A DNA stretch of 64,000 bases from Populus alba. Its lineage: Eukaryota; Streptophyta; Magnoliopsida; Malpighiales; Salicaceae. Below are positions 12,180 through 24,386 of this stretch, piece after piece. Made by a program: the position numbers and the translations under genes. The DNA is taken from the NCBI RefSeq assembly GCF_005239225.2, contig NC_133290.1, positions 10,672,204 through 10,736,203 of the forward strand, read 5' to 3'. Numbering within the stretch: the first letter of the stretch is position 1; every line of letters begins with the position of its first letter. A model generated the notes under the pieces. It had not been told where the DNA came from and searched no databases. It worked only from the letters and a program-made list of their open reading frames with translations.

Positions 12180-14497
12180 CCTTTAATGTTGATTCTTGGA
12201 TCCCAGGGCAGAATCAATAGAAGGCAAGCAAAGGCTCGGGGCCCTGTCCTGTAAAGAAAAAATATGATGACTGATTATGTAGGTTAGTTTTTTATTGGTT
12301 AGTGATTAAGTGTGAGAAGATGTAATATTTAAAAGGTGGGCCTTCTAATAGTAAATATGTTTGTTATCCTTTAACTTTGAAACTATTTACGCGGAAAGAA
12401 AAAATATGAAGTTGTAAATAACTTTTTTAGTTGAATGAATTTTACCGCTTTCTCTCGCTGCAGCTCTAATATATAAGCTAAAATACATAAATAAGAATAT
12501 AAATCACAAACGAAAAGATTGAAGCAGAGCACAACCAATTAATTCTTCTTTCATCAAACAAATCAAACAAATTAAGGTAATTGAGCATCGCTAACCCCAA
12601 AACTTAAAATTTATTTTTGTTTTGTTTTGGGATGTTTGTTAAGAATTTGATTAGGTTTTTTTATAATTCGATTATTTTTTCTTCCTTTTGTTTTCTTGCT
12701 CGGATCTACTAGTTTTACCAAATTTGTTTTTGAATTCTTGTTATAGTGATTGTTTTTTAATTAATTAGATATATTTTATTGGTTTGTCTTGATTATACTT
12801 GGATCTTTTTTATGTTTTGTTTTTAGTAGAGCCACCAAAATTACCAATTTTTTCTCATAATATATGTTTTGATTTAGGATGAACCATGAATAAAGTAAGA
12901 AGAATTGATTCTTTTTTTTTTTTTTTAGAAAAAAGAACAAATATTGATAACTCACAACCTAATAAACCAACTTCAATGTATAATGTTGGAAAAAAGAGAA
13001 TAAATAATGCTTCACTTTATTATGGCTTACAGTTTGTGTTTCACGTGTTAAGAAGTATTAAACAATCCCTAGCTTTGACTTGGTAAGAGAAGAGGAGTAT
13101 TTATTAGGAAAGCCAAGGGCCAGTTGTTGGGAGGCGGCACTTAAGGTAAGTATAGGATTGAGTTTCAAAACAAATGAGCCCTATTATTTTTTGACAGTTC
13201 ATGTGATCCACTCTAGCCCCCGTTAGCATGGACGGGTCGAACATGCGAGCAATGTAGGCACTTGCTCACACTTCCAAAAAAAAATCAAATGAAATATATA
13301 TCATGCCAAAATGGGTAAAGGGTTTTGATGGATAGAAAGATTAGGAAAAACTTAAAATATATTTATTTTGAGAATAAGAAAATAATTTCGAGGAATTATA
13401 ATAGAAATGAGAAATAAAAGTTAAGAAGGAAGTGCTTGAAAAATTATTAGTGTAAACCCCGATTAAAAATCAATGATGTTATTGTGAAATTATAGTAAGT
13501 CTATAAATGAAACAAATGATCAAAAGAAAAATAAATATATTTTGGAATAAGAAAATGAGTCCAAGAACTTAGTAAAATAACTAATATGTCTCTAGCAATG
13601 ACCAAATAAAAAAATTCAGATTTTGACATAAAATCACATATTGACCAGTTTTATATCATCAAGCATAACTCTTAATATGATCATTGGATTGAGTTGAATT
13701 TTATGAGGAGTCTCTTAACACATTGCTTTATTATGGGTTAAAACTTTAGGGTAATCAAAGTTTGAAAAGGCCATGCGAGAATATCAACAATTGGGCCAAA
13801 ACTAAGATGTAGGTTCATTAATAATATTTTCATAAATAAGTCGGAAAACTAGAAATTCAGCTTTTTCTTTCCTTTTAAATTGCCGGCTAGTGCAGGAAAA
13901 AAATTAGATAAAAAAATTGAGAGTCTCCTCACTAAAACCGTAAAGAGAAACCAATATTTAAAACAATATAGATAAGAAACCTAACTCAAGAATTAAAAGG
14001 AAAATTAAGTGAATGAATGGAATAAAGAGAGGAAGCTCATGATATTAAGAGAGAGAGAAAAGAGTAACAAACTTTGACAGGGTAGCATTCAGAGTTTATG
14101 TCATTATCGAATAAGATATTATAAACTCAATTATAAAAGTTTAAGTAAAGATTAATAAAATTTATGCAAAATTCTTAAAATTTGAATTAGAATTATTAAA
14201 TGTTAAATTGGAAAAAGGTAAAATTGTAAAAATGTGATGTTTTTATGATGAAATATGATGTAAATAACTTTAAGTAAAATATAATTGAAGAAGAAAAATT
14301 AGATATTTATGATAAAAGTAGAGCAGACAATTTAAGAGGGGGGGATGAGAATTTTTGAAATTAAAAAAAATGTTTGTTAGTTATGCGTATTTAATATGTG
14401 TTCTTTTTTTCTTCTTCTTTCCTTTCTTCTCAATTTAATTTTTTGCATATTGTTTTATAAATTTAAAGTCACATATATGATACATGAATCTTGTGAG

Positions 14498-14535
<38 letters not shown>

Positions 14536-14990
14536 ATTTTTTAAAATATTTTATAAAATGTGTTATTTATTAAAAAAATAACTATATTAAAAATAAAAAG
14601 TATTTTATAATATAATTAATGGGCTTTTAGTGATTGACAGCAAATCATCACAGAATATATCTATGCGCTCGTGACAATTTTATACATACACATACTTCAC
14701 TTGAAAGTTCTATATTATCCTCCCGACAAATCTATTTTTGTCCTTGTAATTTATCAATGTTTAACTTCCACCCTCGTAGTATAAGAAAATTCAAATCTTT
14801 AATTTATTAAAAAATAAGTAAATAACTAACAAAATGCTAATCTTTTCCATATTTTTATTTTAGTCACGCCTTTTCCTGTAAAACCCACATAAAATATTGT
14901 AACAGAAACACTTAAAAACCTGAAATACGTTGTTCAAATGTCAATATTGAAAAGTTAGGCTAGTTAACAATTAGGGGCAAGGGTAGAACT
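12180..14990. other. Intergenic region, possible hAT/TTF-type transposase N-terminal relic at ~12886-13086
   Basis: A short frame at 12886-13086 begins MNKVRRIDSFFF and is rich in Lys/Asn, reminiscent of the start of TTF/zinc-finger hAT-related proteins (weak). It stops after 66 residues and no transposase core follows. The remainder is AT-rich, with a TA microsatellite at 14499-14532. No other gene is seen. Confidence 0.3.
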
Positions 14991-15029
14991 TCTTGGAAAT
15001 TAAGAGGGTAACATTGAGAAATTCAGAAC

Positions 15030-15038
15030 TATAAATAA
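15030..15038 (+). promoter_or_regulatory. TATA box of the A20/AN1 gene
   Basis: TATAAATAA in an AT-poor local context, about 450 bases before the ATG. The CT-rich leader in between (15240-15480) looks like a long plant 5' UTR. A 110-codon frame opening at 15054 would be an upstream ORF in the transcript if transcription starts about 30 bases after the box. Confidence 0.5.
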
Positions 15039-15486
15039 TATAGAAGTGAAATATTGATGAAGAAGCTTCAGAGGAAATATGAAGACCGTATCCTTTCCTT
15101 TCTTACGTCATCTCTTCGGTACCTTTTCTTTCCTTGTCCTTTTTCTGATGAACCAAACCCACCCCACAAAGTCACTACGCACAAAACCACACGAAGGCAC
15201 AATCTCTGTCTCCCGTTTTTTTTATATATATGTTTTCTTCACTTGTCTACCCGTATCCTCCCAGATCTCATATTGATTTCTTGTTCTACCTTTTCATATC
15301 TTTTCCTTTGTGTTTTATCTCCAATCTCAAAAGGGTTGTCTTCTTTCTTCTTCTTTTTTTCCTATAATATAATTCTGGATTTCTAGTTTTTCTTGTATTA
15401 TCATATTCTTACCAGATCAGTTCTGTTTCTTGAAAAAAGTTGTTTTCCCCCTAAAATTTGAGTTTTTTTTTTTTTTAATTATTATT

Positions 15487-15957
15487 ATGGAGCAAGAATC
15501 CCAAAAGAGAAAGCTAGAAGACAGCAGCAGTTACGAGGCACAAAACACATCAATTCTTTGTGTGAATAACTGTGGTTTTTTTGGAAGCCCCAACACTAAT
15601 AATCTCTGCTCTAAATGTTACAAAGAATTCCTTCTAACCCAACAAGACACAACTACAACAACAATTGATGTTCCAGTTCATGTTGCCGAAAACAGTGCAG
15701 CAGCAGCAGCAGAAGTTGAAGGGCAACAAGAAGGAGGTGAAGAGGAGAAGCGGCCGGTGGTGGCGGCAAACAGGTGCAACTCCTGCAGGAAAAAAGTGGG
15801 CTTGACAGGGTTCAAGTGCCGTTGTGGACACACTTTCTGTTCGCAGCACAGGTATTCGGACAAGCATAACTGTGTGTTCGATTACAAGAGTGCTGGACAG
15901 GATGCTATTGCTAAAGCCAATCCTGTTGTCAAGGCAGATAAGATTGATAAGATATGA
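15487..15957 (+). CDS. Stress-associated protein, A20/AN1 zinc finger
   Basis: Intronless gene of 156 residues, typical of plant SAPs, which are small ubiquitin-binding or E3-ligase-like proteins induced by abiotic stress. The A20 finger has C25, C29, C41 and C44 (CVNNC-x11-CSKC). The AN1 finger has C97, C100, C111, C113, C118, H121, H127 and C129. Between them lies a Thr/Ala/Glu-rich linker. Both fingers keep all zinc ligands and the AN1 hallmark 'FKCRCGHTFCSQHRYSDKHNC'. I chose the Met at 15487 because it gives the usual MExES-type SAP start. An in-frame Met 19 codons earlier adds only a hydrophobic, T-run-encoded leader (MKKVVFPLK...) and is probably UTR. The short C-terminal tail ends KADKIDKI, as in many family members. 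Confidence 0.93.
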   Translation: MEQESQKRKLEDSSSYEAQNTSILCVNNCGFFGSPNTNNLCSKCYKEFLLTQQDTTTTTIDVPVHVAENSAAAAAEVEGQQEGGEEEKRPVVAANRCNSCRKKVGLTGFKCRCGHTFCSQHRYSDKHNCVFDYKSAGQDAIAKANPVVKADKIDKI

Positions 15958-17100
15958 TCCATAATTGACATGTTAGTATGTACTTTCTATTTTCTTTCAA
16001 GATGATTTTATGCGTCAGTCAAGGAGAATAATGTTCTCTCATTGGATATTTATTTGTTTGTTCGTGTCTATATGTACAGTTTGGTTGCTTTGCTTATTCC
16101 GTGTTTAACAATTTGGGGTTTAATGATTCTATTGTGAATTAGTGATTTTATATAGCAGTTTGATTGCCATTATTTTGTCGTGTTGCTTAATCATTTTTCT
16201 CTCTTGTAGTTTAGTCGCATAAATGAGACAATTTTAGATTAAATCTAGCCAGTAGTTATCACTAATCTGTTATGAGACTGGTGTCTCGAAGGAATCTTTA
16301 TCTGGGCCATTAGTAATCTTTTCTGTAGTTACATATCTATCTCTAGTATGGAGGGGAAGAAACCATGATGATGCATATTGGAGTTTGCTTTGCTATAGTG
16401 TGTATACCTGCTGGTGGGATGGATTAAAAATTCAGGTTCATTGGATGCAGGCTGTTGAATACCAGAGTTTTTCTATCAGTTCTAGGAAAGCAGCAGCACG
16501 AGAGTATAGAAATTAGGAATTTATAGCTGCAAGCCATAAGTCGTTTGTTGGTCTTGGTTTTGGCCTTTGTTTCTAGTTGTTTCCTAATATAGTTGCTGTA
16601 AGAATTGGTTCTCTACTTGTTTTCTGTACAGATTATCATGACTTTGTACAGTCTTGCAGCAGGGAAGGCTCTGGTAAAGTAAGACTAGGATGAACTTAGC
16701 CCATACCTCCCATATGCTTGCTGAAACTTTATGCTGTGTTCTGTAATAGAGAATAGATTATACATTGCTATGTCTACGGTACCCAAAATTATTGCCTATT
16801 TTTCATATTTTTCATGCACTAAATTGCTTTAGTGCTACTACTTAGCTGCGCCGTCCTATTCTTCCTATAATGGGATGCTAAATGGAAAAAACTTGATTCT
16901 TCGAGAAGCAATTAAGCAATGAATTGGGATTGGCAGATCAGCCCATTTTGGTATTGGATGCTGTTATTCTGTCTTTGTCCAATGCTGGTGTGATTATGGG
17001 GAGTGGGAGTTACTTGTTTGACTAACGATGGAGATGGGTACTTAAGATAATATGAGCTGTTTTTGTGTTTGTATGCAAGTTGGACTTTTGACTAGTAGGA
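15958..17100 (+). other. 3' flank of the A20/AN1 gene, no further gene recognised
   Basis: Less AT-rich than the surrounding repeats and probably partly 3' UTR or a transcribed non-coding stretch. No conserved protein is recognisable in any frame. Confidence 0.35.
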
Positions 17101-17139
17101 TTATCTAAGCAGAGGACACCTTCAATGGTGGCTACCTTG

Positions 17140-18300
17140 TTTCCATATGATAGTACTAGCACGGTTTACTCTGCAAGTCCTTTTCTTTTTAACTTTTGGA
17201 TTTCTTCCAGTTAATTTCATGAATTTGTTTCCTAGGTTGATTCTCTACTTGTTTATGATTGGTAGTATTTGTTTCATAGTCTATGCTGTTAATATTTTGA
17301 ACTATGCCAGGATGATTAAAAATGTAGATTCATCTCGACAATGTGTTTTTGGGGTAGTGAATCTTGGATTACCATGCAAAAATGTATGGAAATGCTTTGC
17401 AGCAGACCTTAAATTTATCAGAATTTCCTCAAAGTATTTCATGTCGTCCTTTTTGCTTCTCATTTGACTTGGAATTGTGGCTCTATGCCGCCATCAATCC
17501 CATAGTGGTTTACTGCCTCAGATTGTATTCTGGAACGAAATTTGACAGAATCTTCGAAAAAAGAAATGAACTTCAAGAAATGGATGGAAAGAATAAGTGA
17601 AATCAGATTTGGAATATGGAATCTGAAATGCTGGGGCCAGTCATACCATTTGCAAACCATGTCCTTTCAAGAACAGTTGCATCCACGTTACACTTTAGAT
17701 ACCCAACTGGAGGTTTCTCCTATTTATGCAAAGGAGTCTGACGAGATCCTGAAGACAAGGGAGTGGTTTGTGCAGTTTTCCATCTCTGTAGAAAATCCAG
17801 ACCAGCCTTAACCACTCAATGCTCTGCCGAAGCCCCATTGTCCCATATTCTATCGTTCCTTTGGTTCCAGATGGACCACTAGGTCACACCCACCTTCGGA
17901 GTGAAGAATTGAGTGAAGAACCACCGTTGGAAATTCACGGTGGTAGTCATATTAAAAGCCAGACCCAACTACTGCCAACAGAAACATGCTCATCAAATCA
18001 CAAGCTTATGGACAAGTCACCAAAACATGCTCTAGTCTTACCTGCAGAACCACAAAAAACACGAACATCATTGATCTCAATTCCCCTCTGAAGGAGTCGA
18101 AATTGTGCAGGGATGCAATCCTGGCAAGCTCTCCCTAAAATAAAATGTTTGATCTTCGGGGGTACCTTGAGATTCTATAATCTTCTCCATCAGCCTCACC
18201 AAAATCTGGAATAACAACCTCTGTAGCCACAGAGTGTTCAGGTTTTGAGTTATAGAAGCCATTTTTACTATAGTGCCAAATCAACTCCTCCTCTATTTAT
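17140..18300 (+). other. Unidentified coding-like relic
   Basis: The base composition is gene-like and several overlapping plus-strand frames follow one another (17364-17600, 17542-17811, 17819-18091), as in a coding sequence broken by frameshifts. One frame holds 'IIDLNSPLKESKLCRDAIL' at about 18070-18120. I do not recognise the family. It could be a dead gene, or a gene fragment cut off by the LTR element that starts just downstream. Confidence 0.3.
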
Positions 18301-18304
18301 GCCA

Positions 18305-19262
18305 ATCTCTCTTGACACCAAAGGCACCATTATAGATATAAACTTGGAAAATAAAAAATTATGTTTGATAGAACCTTAATCCAGAGGTAAATTTGTATCT
18401 AAGAGCCAAATGTATTGAAAAAGGAGTTCGACCTGGAGATAACCTTGTATTTAAAAACCCTAAGTATACGAATGACACCACGAAGTTAGTTAATTTTTGA
18501 TAAATCAGTGTACGATCTTTGTTTCTGTAAAAAAAGTTTGTTTTGCCATAAACAAACAAAAGGAAAACTCATGTTTATTCTCCAACTTGTTGCCGAAATT
18601 TGCAGCTAAAAAAACATAATATAGTCTCATCTAACTAACATTAATAGACCTCTTTTGGGTTGCAAGCTAATGAGTTTAAACTAGTAATTAACTAATATAA
18701 GTTCAATAATGAAATAAACTCATTAACAATATGTAATGGGCCAAAACAAACTCAAAAAAAAAAAATATTCAAAAATAAATAAATAAATAAAATAGGATAA
18801 TAAAAACAAAGTCTTCATGCTAAAATTCCTACATGTAGCTTGAATCTCTAATTTTTGCTCATTCTTGATAGATTTTTAGTTTTGACTTCAAACACGCCGT
18901 TCTCTCTCGTCTAGATGAATTACTGAGCCTATTATATATGGTTGAAAATTTTGTGATGCCTAGTTGCTAGCTCAACTTGAATCGCAACAATATTCCACTT
19001 GTAACTCCATATATGTCCTAAACAGTACATAAATGTCTACTGTAGTAGATTTGATAAGATTTATTCAGTAACTTTGACCCTTTGAAATAATATGTTTCCA
19101 AACTTTATTTGACCTAAAAATTTACCCAAAAATACTTCCATGTATCTAGTATCTCATTGTAAAAGTTCAGCTCAATTTGATGTATATTTTGAGAGATATG
19201 TCTGATCTCGTAAAACTGATTAATAGATATTTTAAAGCTAAATTTGGACTTGACTTAGTTCA
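18305..19262 (-). repeat. LTR (3' LTR in element orientation)
   Basis: Shares with 22247-23150 long matching blocks such as 'CCTAAGTATACGAATGA', 'TTTATTCTCCAACTTG' and 'GGGTTGCAAGCTAATGAG'. It ends ..TTAGTTCA directly before the polypurine tract. The left boundary is approximate because the first ~50 bases are poorly conserved. Confidence 0.7.
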
Positions 19263-19439
19263 TATCTTCCTCCCCTTATTTAAAAAGATTTGATCTCGAA
19301 TTTGTATCATGAAAAATATCTTCTAAGGTAAAAAAATAAGTACAAAGCCAAAGAATAACATTATCATCAAAACTAAGAAGAACCATGTTAACAAACGAGG
19401 TCTTCTTGATACACAAACTCTTATTTTTTAACAATCTTC

Positions 19440-20220
19440 TTCCTTTTCAATTTCACTTGCTCTTTATATATTTGCTTAGGTGTTAAAGATACAAGAGTTA
19501 TAGGTCTTCCATTCATTTTAAAGGAATACATATTTTTCACTCTATCATGTATAACTCTCATATCATACTATCATGGTCTATCAAGCAACAATTGACTAGT
19601 TTACATTCACACAACATAACATCACATAACACCTCATCATAATATTTACCAATATAAAAAATAACCAAAACTTGCTTATTCATTTACACTTCATCACCAT
19701 CATGTAACCACTGTAATTTATAAACTATAGGTTGTTTGGTTGTAGTATGCAAGTTCAACTTTCTCGCTAATTTAGTACTTGCTACACTAGTGCAACTACC
19801 ACCATCTATAATTAAGCTACATACCTTATTATGAAAATGACATCTCATGTGGAATATGTTCTCTCTTTGACCTTTTGAATCATTCATCTTGGTATGCATA
19901 TTCAATGCTCTTCTCACTATAAGTGCCTTCCCCTTAATCGGATACTCAACATAAATATCATCAACATCCTTTAATGGTAGCATTTTCTCTTATTAATTCT
20001 CCCCATCGGTCTCAACCTCATTATTAACTTTGATAATCATGATTTTTTTTGTTTGGACACTGTGAAGCAACATGACTAAAAAGTAGACAACAAGAGCATT
20101 TAATGTTATAGTTACGAGAAGTAAGAGTAACGTTATTATTTTTAACAACGGTCGATTAGTCTTTCTTCTCTTTAGGGTATTCAACTTTTCCCTCTTTATT
20201 CTACTGTGATGGACCACCCC
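19440..20220 (-). pseudogene. Retroelement protease and zinc-knuckle region, broken
   Basis: At about 20050-20105 the minus strand encodes a CCHC knuckle (C-x2-C-x4-H-x4-C, ending HVASQCPN). Further on, at 19684-19983, lies a retropepsin-like segment with the active-site motif LIIDGGSCTSVAS, in which the usual D-[ST]-G appears as D-G-G, as in many plant gypsy proteases. Stops and frame changes separate the pieces. Past the protease the frame continues to about 19440 and then reaches the polypurine tract without any polymerase. Confidence 0.7.
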
Positions 20221-20259
20221 CCATTGTTAGCCTTCTAATTAAGTTTTTAAGGTATCGAA

Positions 20260-21122
20260 GGGCCTAATAGTTGGTTTTGCCAAATGATATCCTGTCATTT
20301 AAGTTGTTTCTCCACCTTTACAACCATATACACAATCTTCTCCAATTCCACAATATGAGTTATATCATGATTAAGGCCATTCATGAATCTAGCCATAGTA
20401 GTCTTTATATCCTCCTCAACATTAGCTCAAATCATAACAAGTTTAATCTCTTTGAAGTATTTGTCAACACTCTTTTTACCTTAACTTAAATTCTGCAACC
20501 TTTGATACAATTCTTTATAATAGTGGTTAGGCACAAATCCCCTCATCATAATGGATTTCATCTTATCCTAATTATCAATTTGCCTCTCATAATTTCTCCT
20601 GCGGTTTGTCATTAATTGATCCTACCACACAATGGCATAGTAAAAAAAAATTAGTCACAACAAGCTTGACTTTCTTGGGCTTTGAATAATTATAACACTA
20701 AAAAATCCACTCTACCTTCTTCTCCTATTTTAAATAAATTTTTGGATCTTTCTTTCTCTAAAAGTTGATGTTTTCATCTTAATTTTATTCAAATCTCTAC
20801 CTAACTTAATATTATGGTCCTGATATCTATAATTACCCCTATAACCAAAATTATCACCATATCTTTTCCCTATAAACTGTAAATTTTTTTGTTGTCCAAA
20901 ATGTTCCTCGTTTCTCATTAACACATCTTCCAAATCAACATCATTTATGTCCGTATTATCAGCCACAAACTCATTCGTATTAGCGTTAACTCGCATATTA
21001 GCCCTCCTAACATTAAATTCTCTTTGTTCAGGCCTAATTTGAACCCCACCATGATCATTAACACGTTGTCTTTCCACCCTATCTAACTTATCTCCAAATT
21101 CATTGGTCATCAGATCCATCAA
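20260..21122 (-). pseudogene. Retroelement gag (capsid) region, broken
   Basis: The first 130-codon frame (20730-21122) is charged and ends 'NKIKMKTSTFRE', the point where gypsy capsids normally begin. Past its stop codon, capsid-like pieces continue to about 20260 with further in-frame stops, including 'MKSIMMRGFVPNHYYKELYQ' and a segment with 'FMNGLNHDI'. Confidence 0.7.
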
Positions 21123-22246
21123 CTAATTCATAATGTGTAATTAAGTTACAATTCCATTATCTCCTCTATGTGGTACCTTATTGTTGCTTACATCCGATAT
21201 CTTTGAATATGAAAATTGGTTAGTTGAAAAAATATATATATTCCTCGCCCACTCCTTTATATTTTTACACTGTTATCTTGTTTCACTCAAATATAGGCTT
21301 TTCACTCAAATATATCCATTGTCCTTTTCTTTTCATCTCACCTTTTTTTGATTTTTGCGAAACTGAAATCAACAACAAATATAATAGCCTTATCAACATA
21401 TCCAAATATGTGTATATAACTAAATAATAAAGAAAGGTATAAAAACAAGCGAAGACAAAACTACAATTATAATTTAATGAGTAACAAACAAATTTGTATG
21501 AAAAATAGATGTTTTTGAAGATGCAAAAGAAAAAAGATGCAAAGTGTAAGTAAACAAAAATTTATATAACATCTAAGTATATCAATTATGATGTTATTAT
21601 ACTATCATAATTGAGAAATATTAGCAGCAAAACAAGTTTGACTTATTGACGAGAATTAGACTCGTTACGACAATTTCTAATCTTGAATTTTGTTACTATA
21701 GCAAACAAACTTCAAATGATCTCAAATTTTATATGGGTTCGACAAGAATCTTAAAATCTAATATATAACATTTCATAATTTTATGAATTTAGTTGACTTA
21801 ACATTCCCTTTTGATACGAATCTAACATGTTACGACAAGTTTTAACCCCAACCTTGGCTATTATAGCAAACAATCTTTGAGTGAGCTCAAATTTTATATG
21901 GGGTGTGATTAGGACTCCTCAAACAAGTATCTAAAAGTTAAGAATTTTTTGAATTGTTTTGGTCCAAATTCTCCCTTGATTGTGAACTGTGGCAGATTCG
22001 ACAAAAATGATTTTTAGATATTCTTTGCTTCTTCTTTTTTAACTCTTTGTGCTAGTAATATATTATTAGACATCAACAAACTAAAATAACACCTTTTTTT
22101 TAAACCTAGACACAAACTACTAAGTAGTAGATATGAAATAATAAAAAACATAATCAAAGACAACTAAAGCTAAGGAAGCTGAAACTAACAAAAAGAAAAT
22201 AAAATATATAACCTGACTTTTAAAGCCGAGCTATGATACCACTTCA

Positions 22247-23150
22247 TGTGAATCTTTTGATCACATGGTCAAACAATCATCAACAAAGTAGATAACAATT
22301 TGAAAAGTTGAAAATCAGCTTTGATAAAACTTTGATCCAGAGGTAACCCTGTATCTAAGAACCAAATGTATTGAAAAAGAACTTGGACTCAGAGATAACC
22401 TTATATCTAATAACCCTAAGTATACGAATGATGTCATGAAGCCAGTTAATCTTTGATAAGTCAGTATACAACCTTTGTCCCTGTAAAGAAAGGTTGTTTT
22501 ACCATAAAAAAAAAAGCTCACGTTTATTCTCCAACTTGCTACTAAGATTTGCAGCTAAAAAACATAATATCATCTCGTCTAACTAACTCTAATGAAATCA
22601 TTTTGGGTTGCAAGCTAATGAGCCTAAACTAGTAATCAACTGACATAAGTCCAATAATGAAACAAACCTCTAAATAATGTCTAATGAGCCAGAACAAACA
22701 AATAATTATTCAGCATTAAATAAATAAATAAATAAAATAGGATAATAAAAACAAATTCTTCATGCTAAAATTCCTTCATATAGCCCGAATATTTAATTTT
22801 CACATATTCTTTGCAGATTTTTCAATCCTAACTTAAAACACGTCGTTCTCTATTGTCTGAATGAATTATTGGGCTTACCAAAGATGGTTGGAAAGTTTGA
22901 GATGTCTAATTGTCAACTCTAATTGAATTGTAAAACAATTACATATATAGCTCCAGATATGTTCTAAACAGTACACAAAGGTCTAGTATGATAGATTTGA
23001 CAAGATTTGTCTAGTAACTTCAACCATCTTAAATAATATGTTATAAACTCCATTTGACCTGATAATTTACCAAAATATATCTTCATGTGTCTAGTATCTT
23101 CCTATAAAATTTCAGCTCATTTTGATTTATGGTTTAGGAGATATGACTAT
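22247..23150 (-). repeat. LTR (5' LTR in element orientation), outer end truncated
   Basis: Matches the LTR at 18305-19262 until about 23147 (GGAGATATGA). There the match breaks off about 60 bases before the expected end, and the sequence runs straight into an integrase relic of the opposite orientation. This end was therefore lost or overwritten. Confidence 0.65.
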
Positions 23151-23154
23151 GGAT

Positions 23155-23620
23155 GCGTAAACTATTGTGGAGGATGTGAAGCAGAAGTTGATGAAGACCA
23201 CTACCAAATACAAGGAAGTTGTTGATAGGCACTGCCATGCCAAAGTGTTCAAGGAAAGAGATAATATAATGGTGTTCCTTTACAAAGAGAGATTTATGGT
23301 GGGGTCATATAGCAAGTTACAATAGAAGAAATATGATCCTTACCCCATCCCGAAAAAGATTAGTGACAATGTTATTGATTTACTCAATAATGAGTATTTC
23401 CAAAATGTTTAGTGTCGGAAATTTATATTTTCTATGATGATCAACCTTTGTATCCAAAGCTTGGAGATGACTTGAGGTTGAGTCTTTCTTAAATAGAGGG
23501 GATTGACGTGGAACATATTACAACTATATTTATGAATCATATAAACGAGACTAAGCTTGATGAAAAGTTCTCAGCATCTAATATGAAGCTTAAGATTGCT
23601 GTTTTAATTATTTTTCTAGT
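23155..23620 (+). mobile_element. Ty3/gypsy integrase C-terminal relic
   Basis: Plus-strand pieces with the gypsy integrase tail pattern are visible: 'DRHCHAKVFKERDNIMVFL', then 'KERFMVGSYSKLQ', a stop, 'KKYDPYPIPKKI', and 'VIDLLNN'. Several stops make it non-functional. The AT-rich stretch at 23620-23930 could be remains of its LTR; no partner copy was found. Confidence 0.6.
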
Positions 23621-24386
23621 TAATTTTAGATATTATTTATTTGTTTTTAATTAATATTTATGAATCTTAATACTAGATGAGTTTTATTAACTAGTCAAGT
23701 TTTAATTAGAAATTTTTTTCTATAAATGTTTTTAGTTTTAATTAGGATTTTTTTTTCTATAAAGTATATTAGGACTAATATAAATAAAGATACTTAGTTT
23801 ATTTTGAGATTGAAGACTATTATTCAAACTTTTAATAAAACAATAGAGAATTTTATATAAATTTCTCTATAGTTTAGATATGTAACCTTAGAGATTGGGA
23901 ATCCTAGTTTTTGTCCACATTATATGCTGCGACAGTAATTGATCATCTGTTTCTTTTAAAAATCTATAGTGCAGGACTCTTACATTTAGGATATGAAGTC
24001 CCTTGAATACATTACGAAGGTATATCACAACTATATTGAATAAAAGTGCATCGCTTACAATGTCACCCTATTTTGCAATTCTATTTGTCTTAGCTTGTCT
24101 TGGTTTATTTTGTTCATGCACTGCACAATATTTATTTTCTAAAGGGCCATTCTCTGGGTATAATTGAATGCGTCTCAGATTGCCACTGGCAAGCTTGCAG
24201 GTTTGAGTTGCAACCTGCATTGGCAGGACAGACACTAGGTTTGATTTTATTGTACTCTCTGTTGCATGTTAAGTGACATGGCTTGGTGCTTTGAATGAGA
24301 TTTCAATAAGATGCATTTTAAATTGTAAGACCTGGTTATTTATCCATCTCTTCATTTTGAATAAAGCATGTTCTTCTCCTTCTCAG

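Larger units (their letters stand above)
18305..23150 (-). mobile_element. Old Ty3/gypsy-type LTR retrotransposon lacking polymerase
   Basis: Two direct copies of a ~0.85-0.95-kb sequence flank a ~3-kb interior. In the minus orientation a primer-binding site TGGTATCA (22234-22241, initiator-Met tRNA type) sits just inside the right-hand LTR. A purine tract (forward strand TCTTCCTCCCCTT, about 19264-19276) sits just inside the left-hand one. The interior carries gag, a CCHC knuckle and an aspartic protease, but no reverse transcriptase, RNase H or integrase. The LTRs differ at many positions and gag/pro holds stops, so the copy is old and inactive. Confidence 0.75.

Noticed and set aside
15430..15486. 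Upstream Met of the A20/AN1 frame
   Set aside because: The added 19 residues are hydrophobic, encoded by a T run, and absent from the family as I know it.
24273..24386. N-terminal extension of the spatacsin frame from the Met at 24273
   Set aside because: It precedes a clear TTCTCAG acceptor and reads as intron. Family homology begins exactly at 24387.
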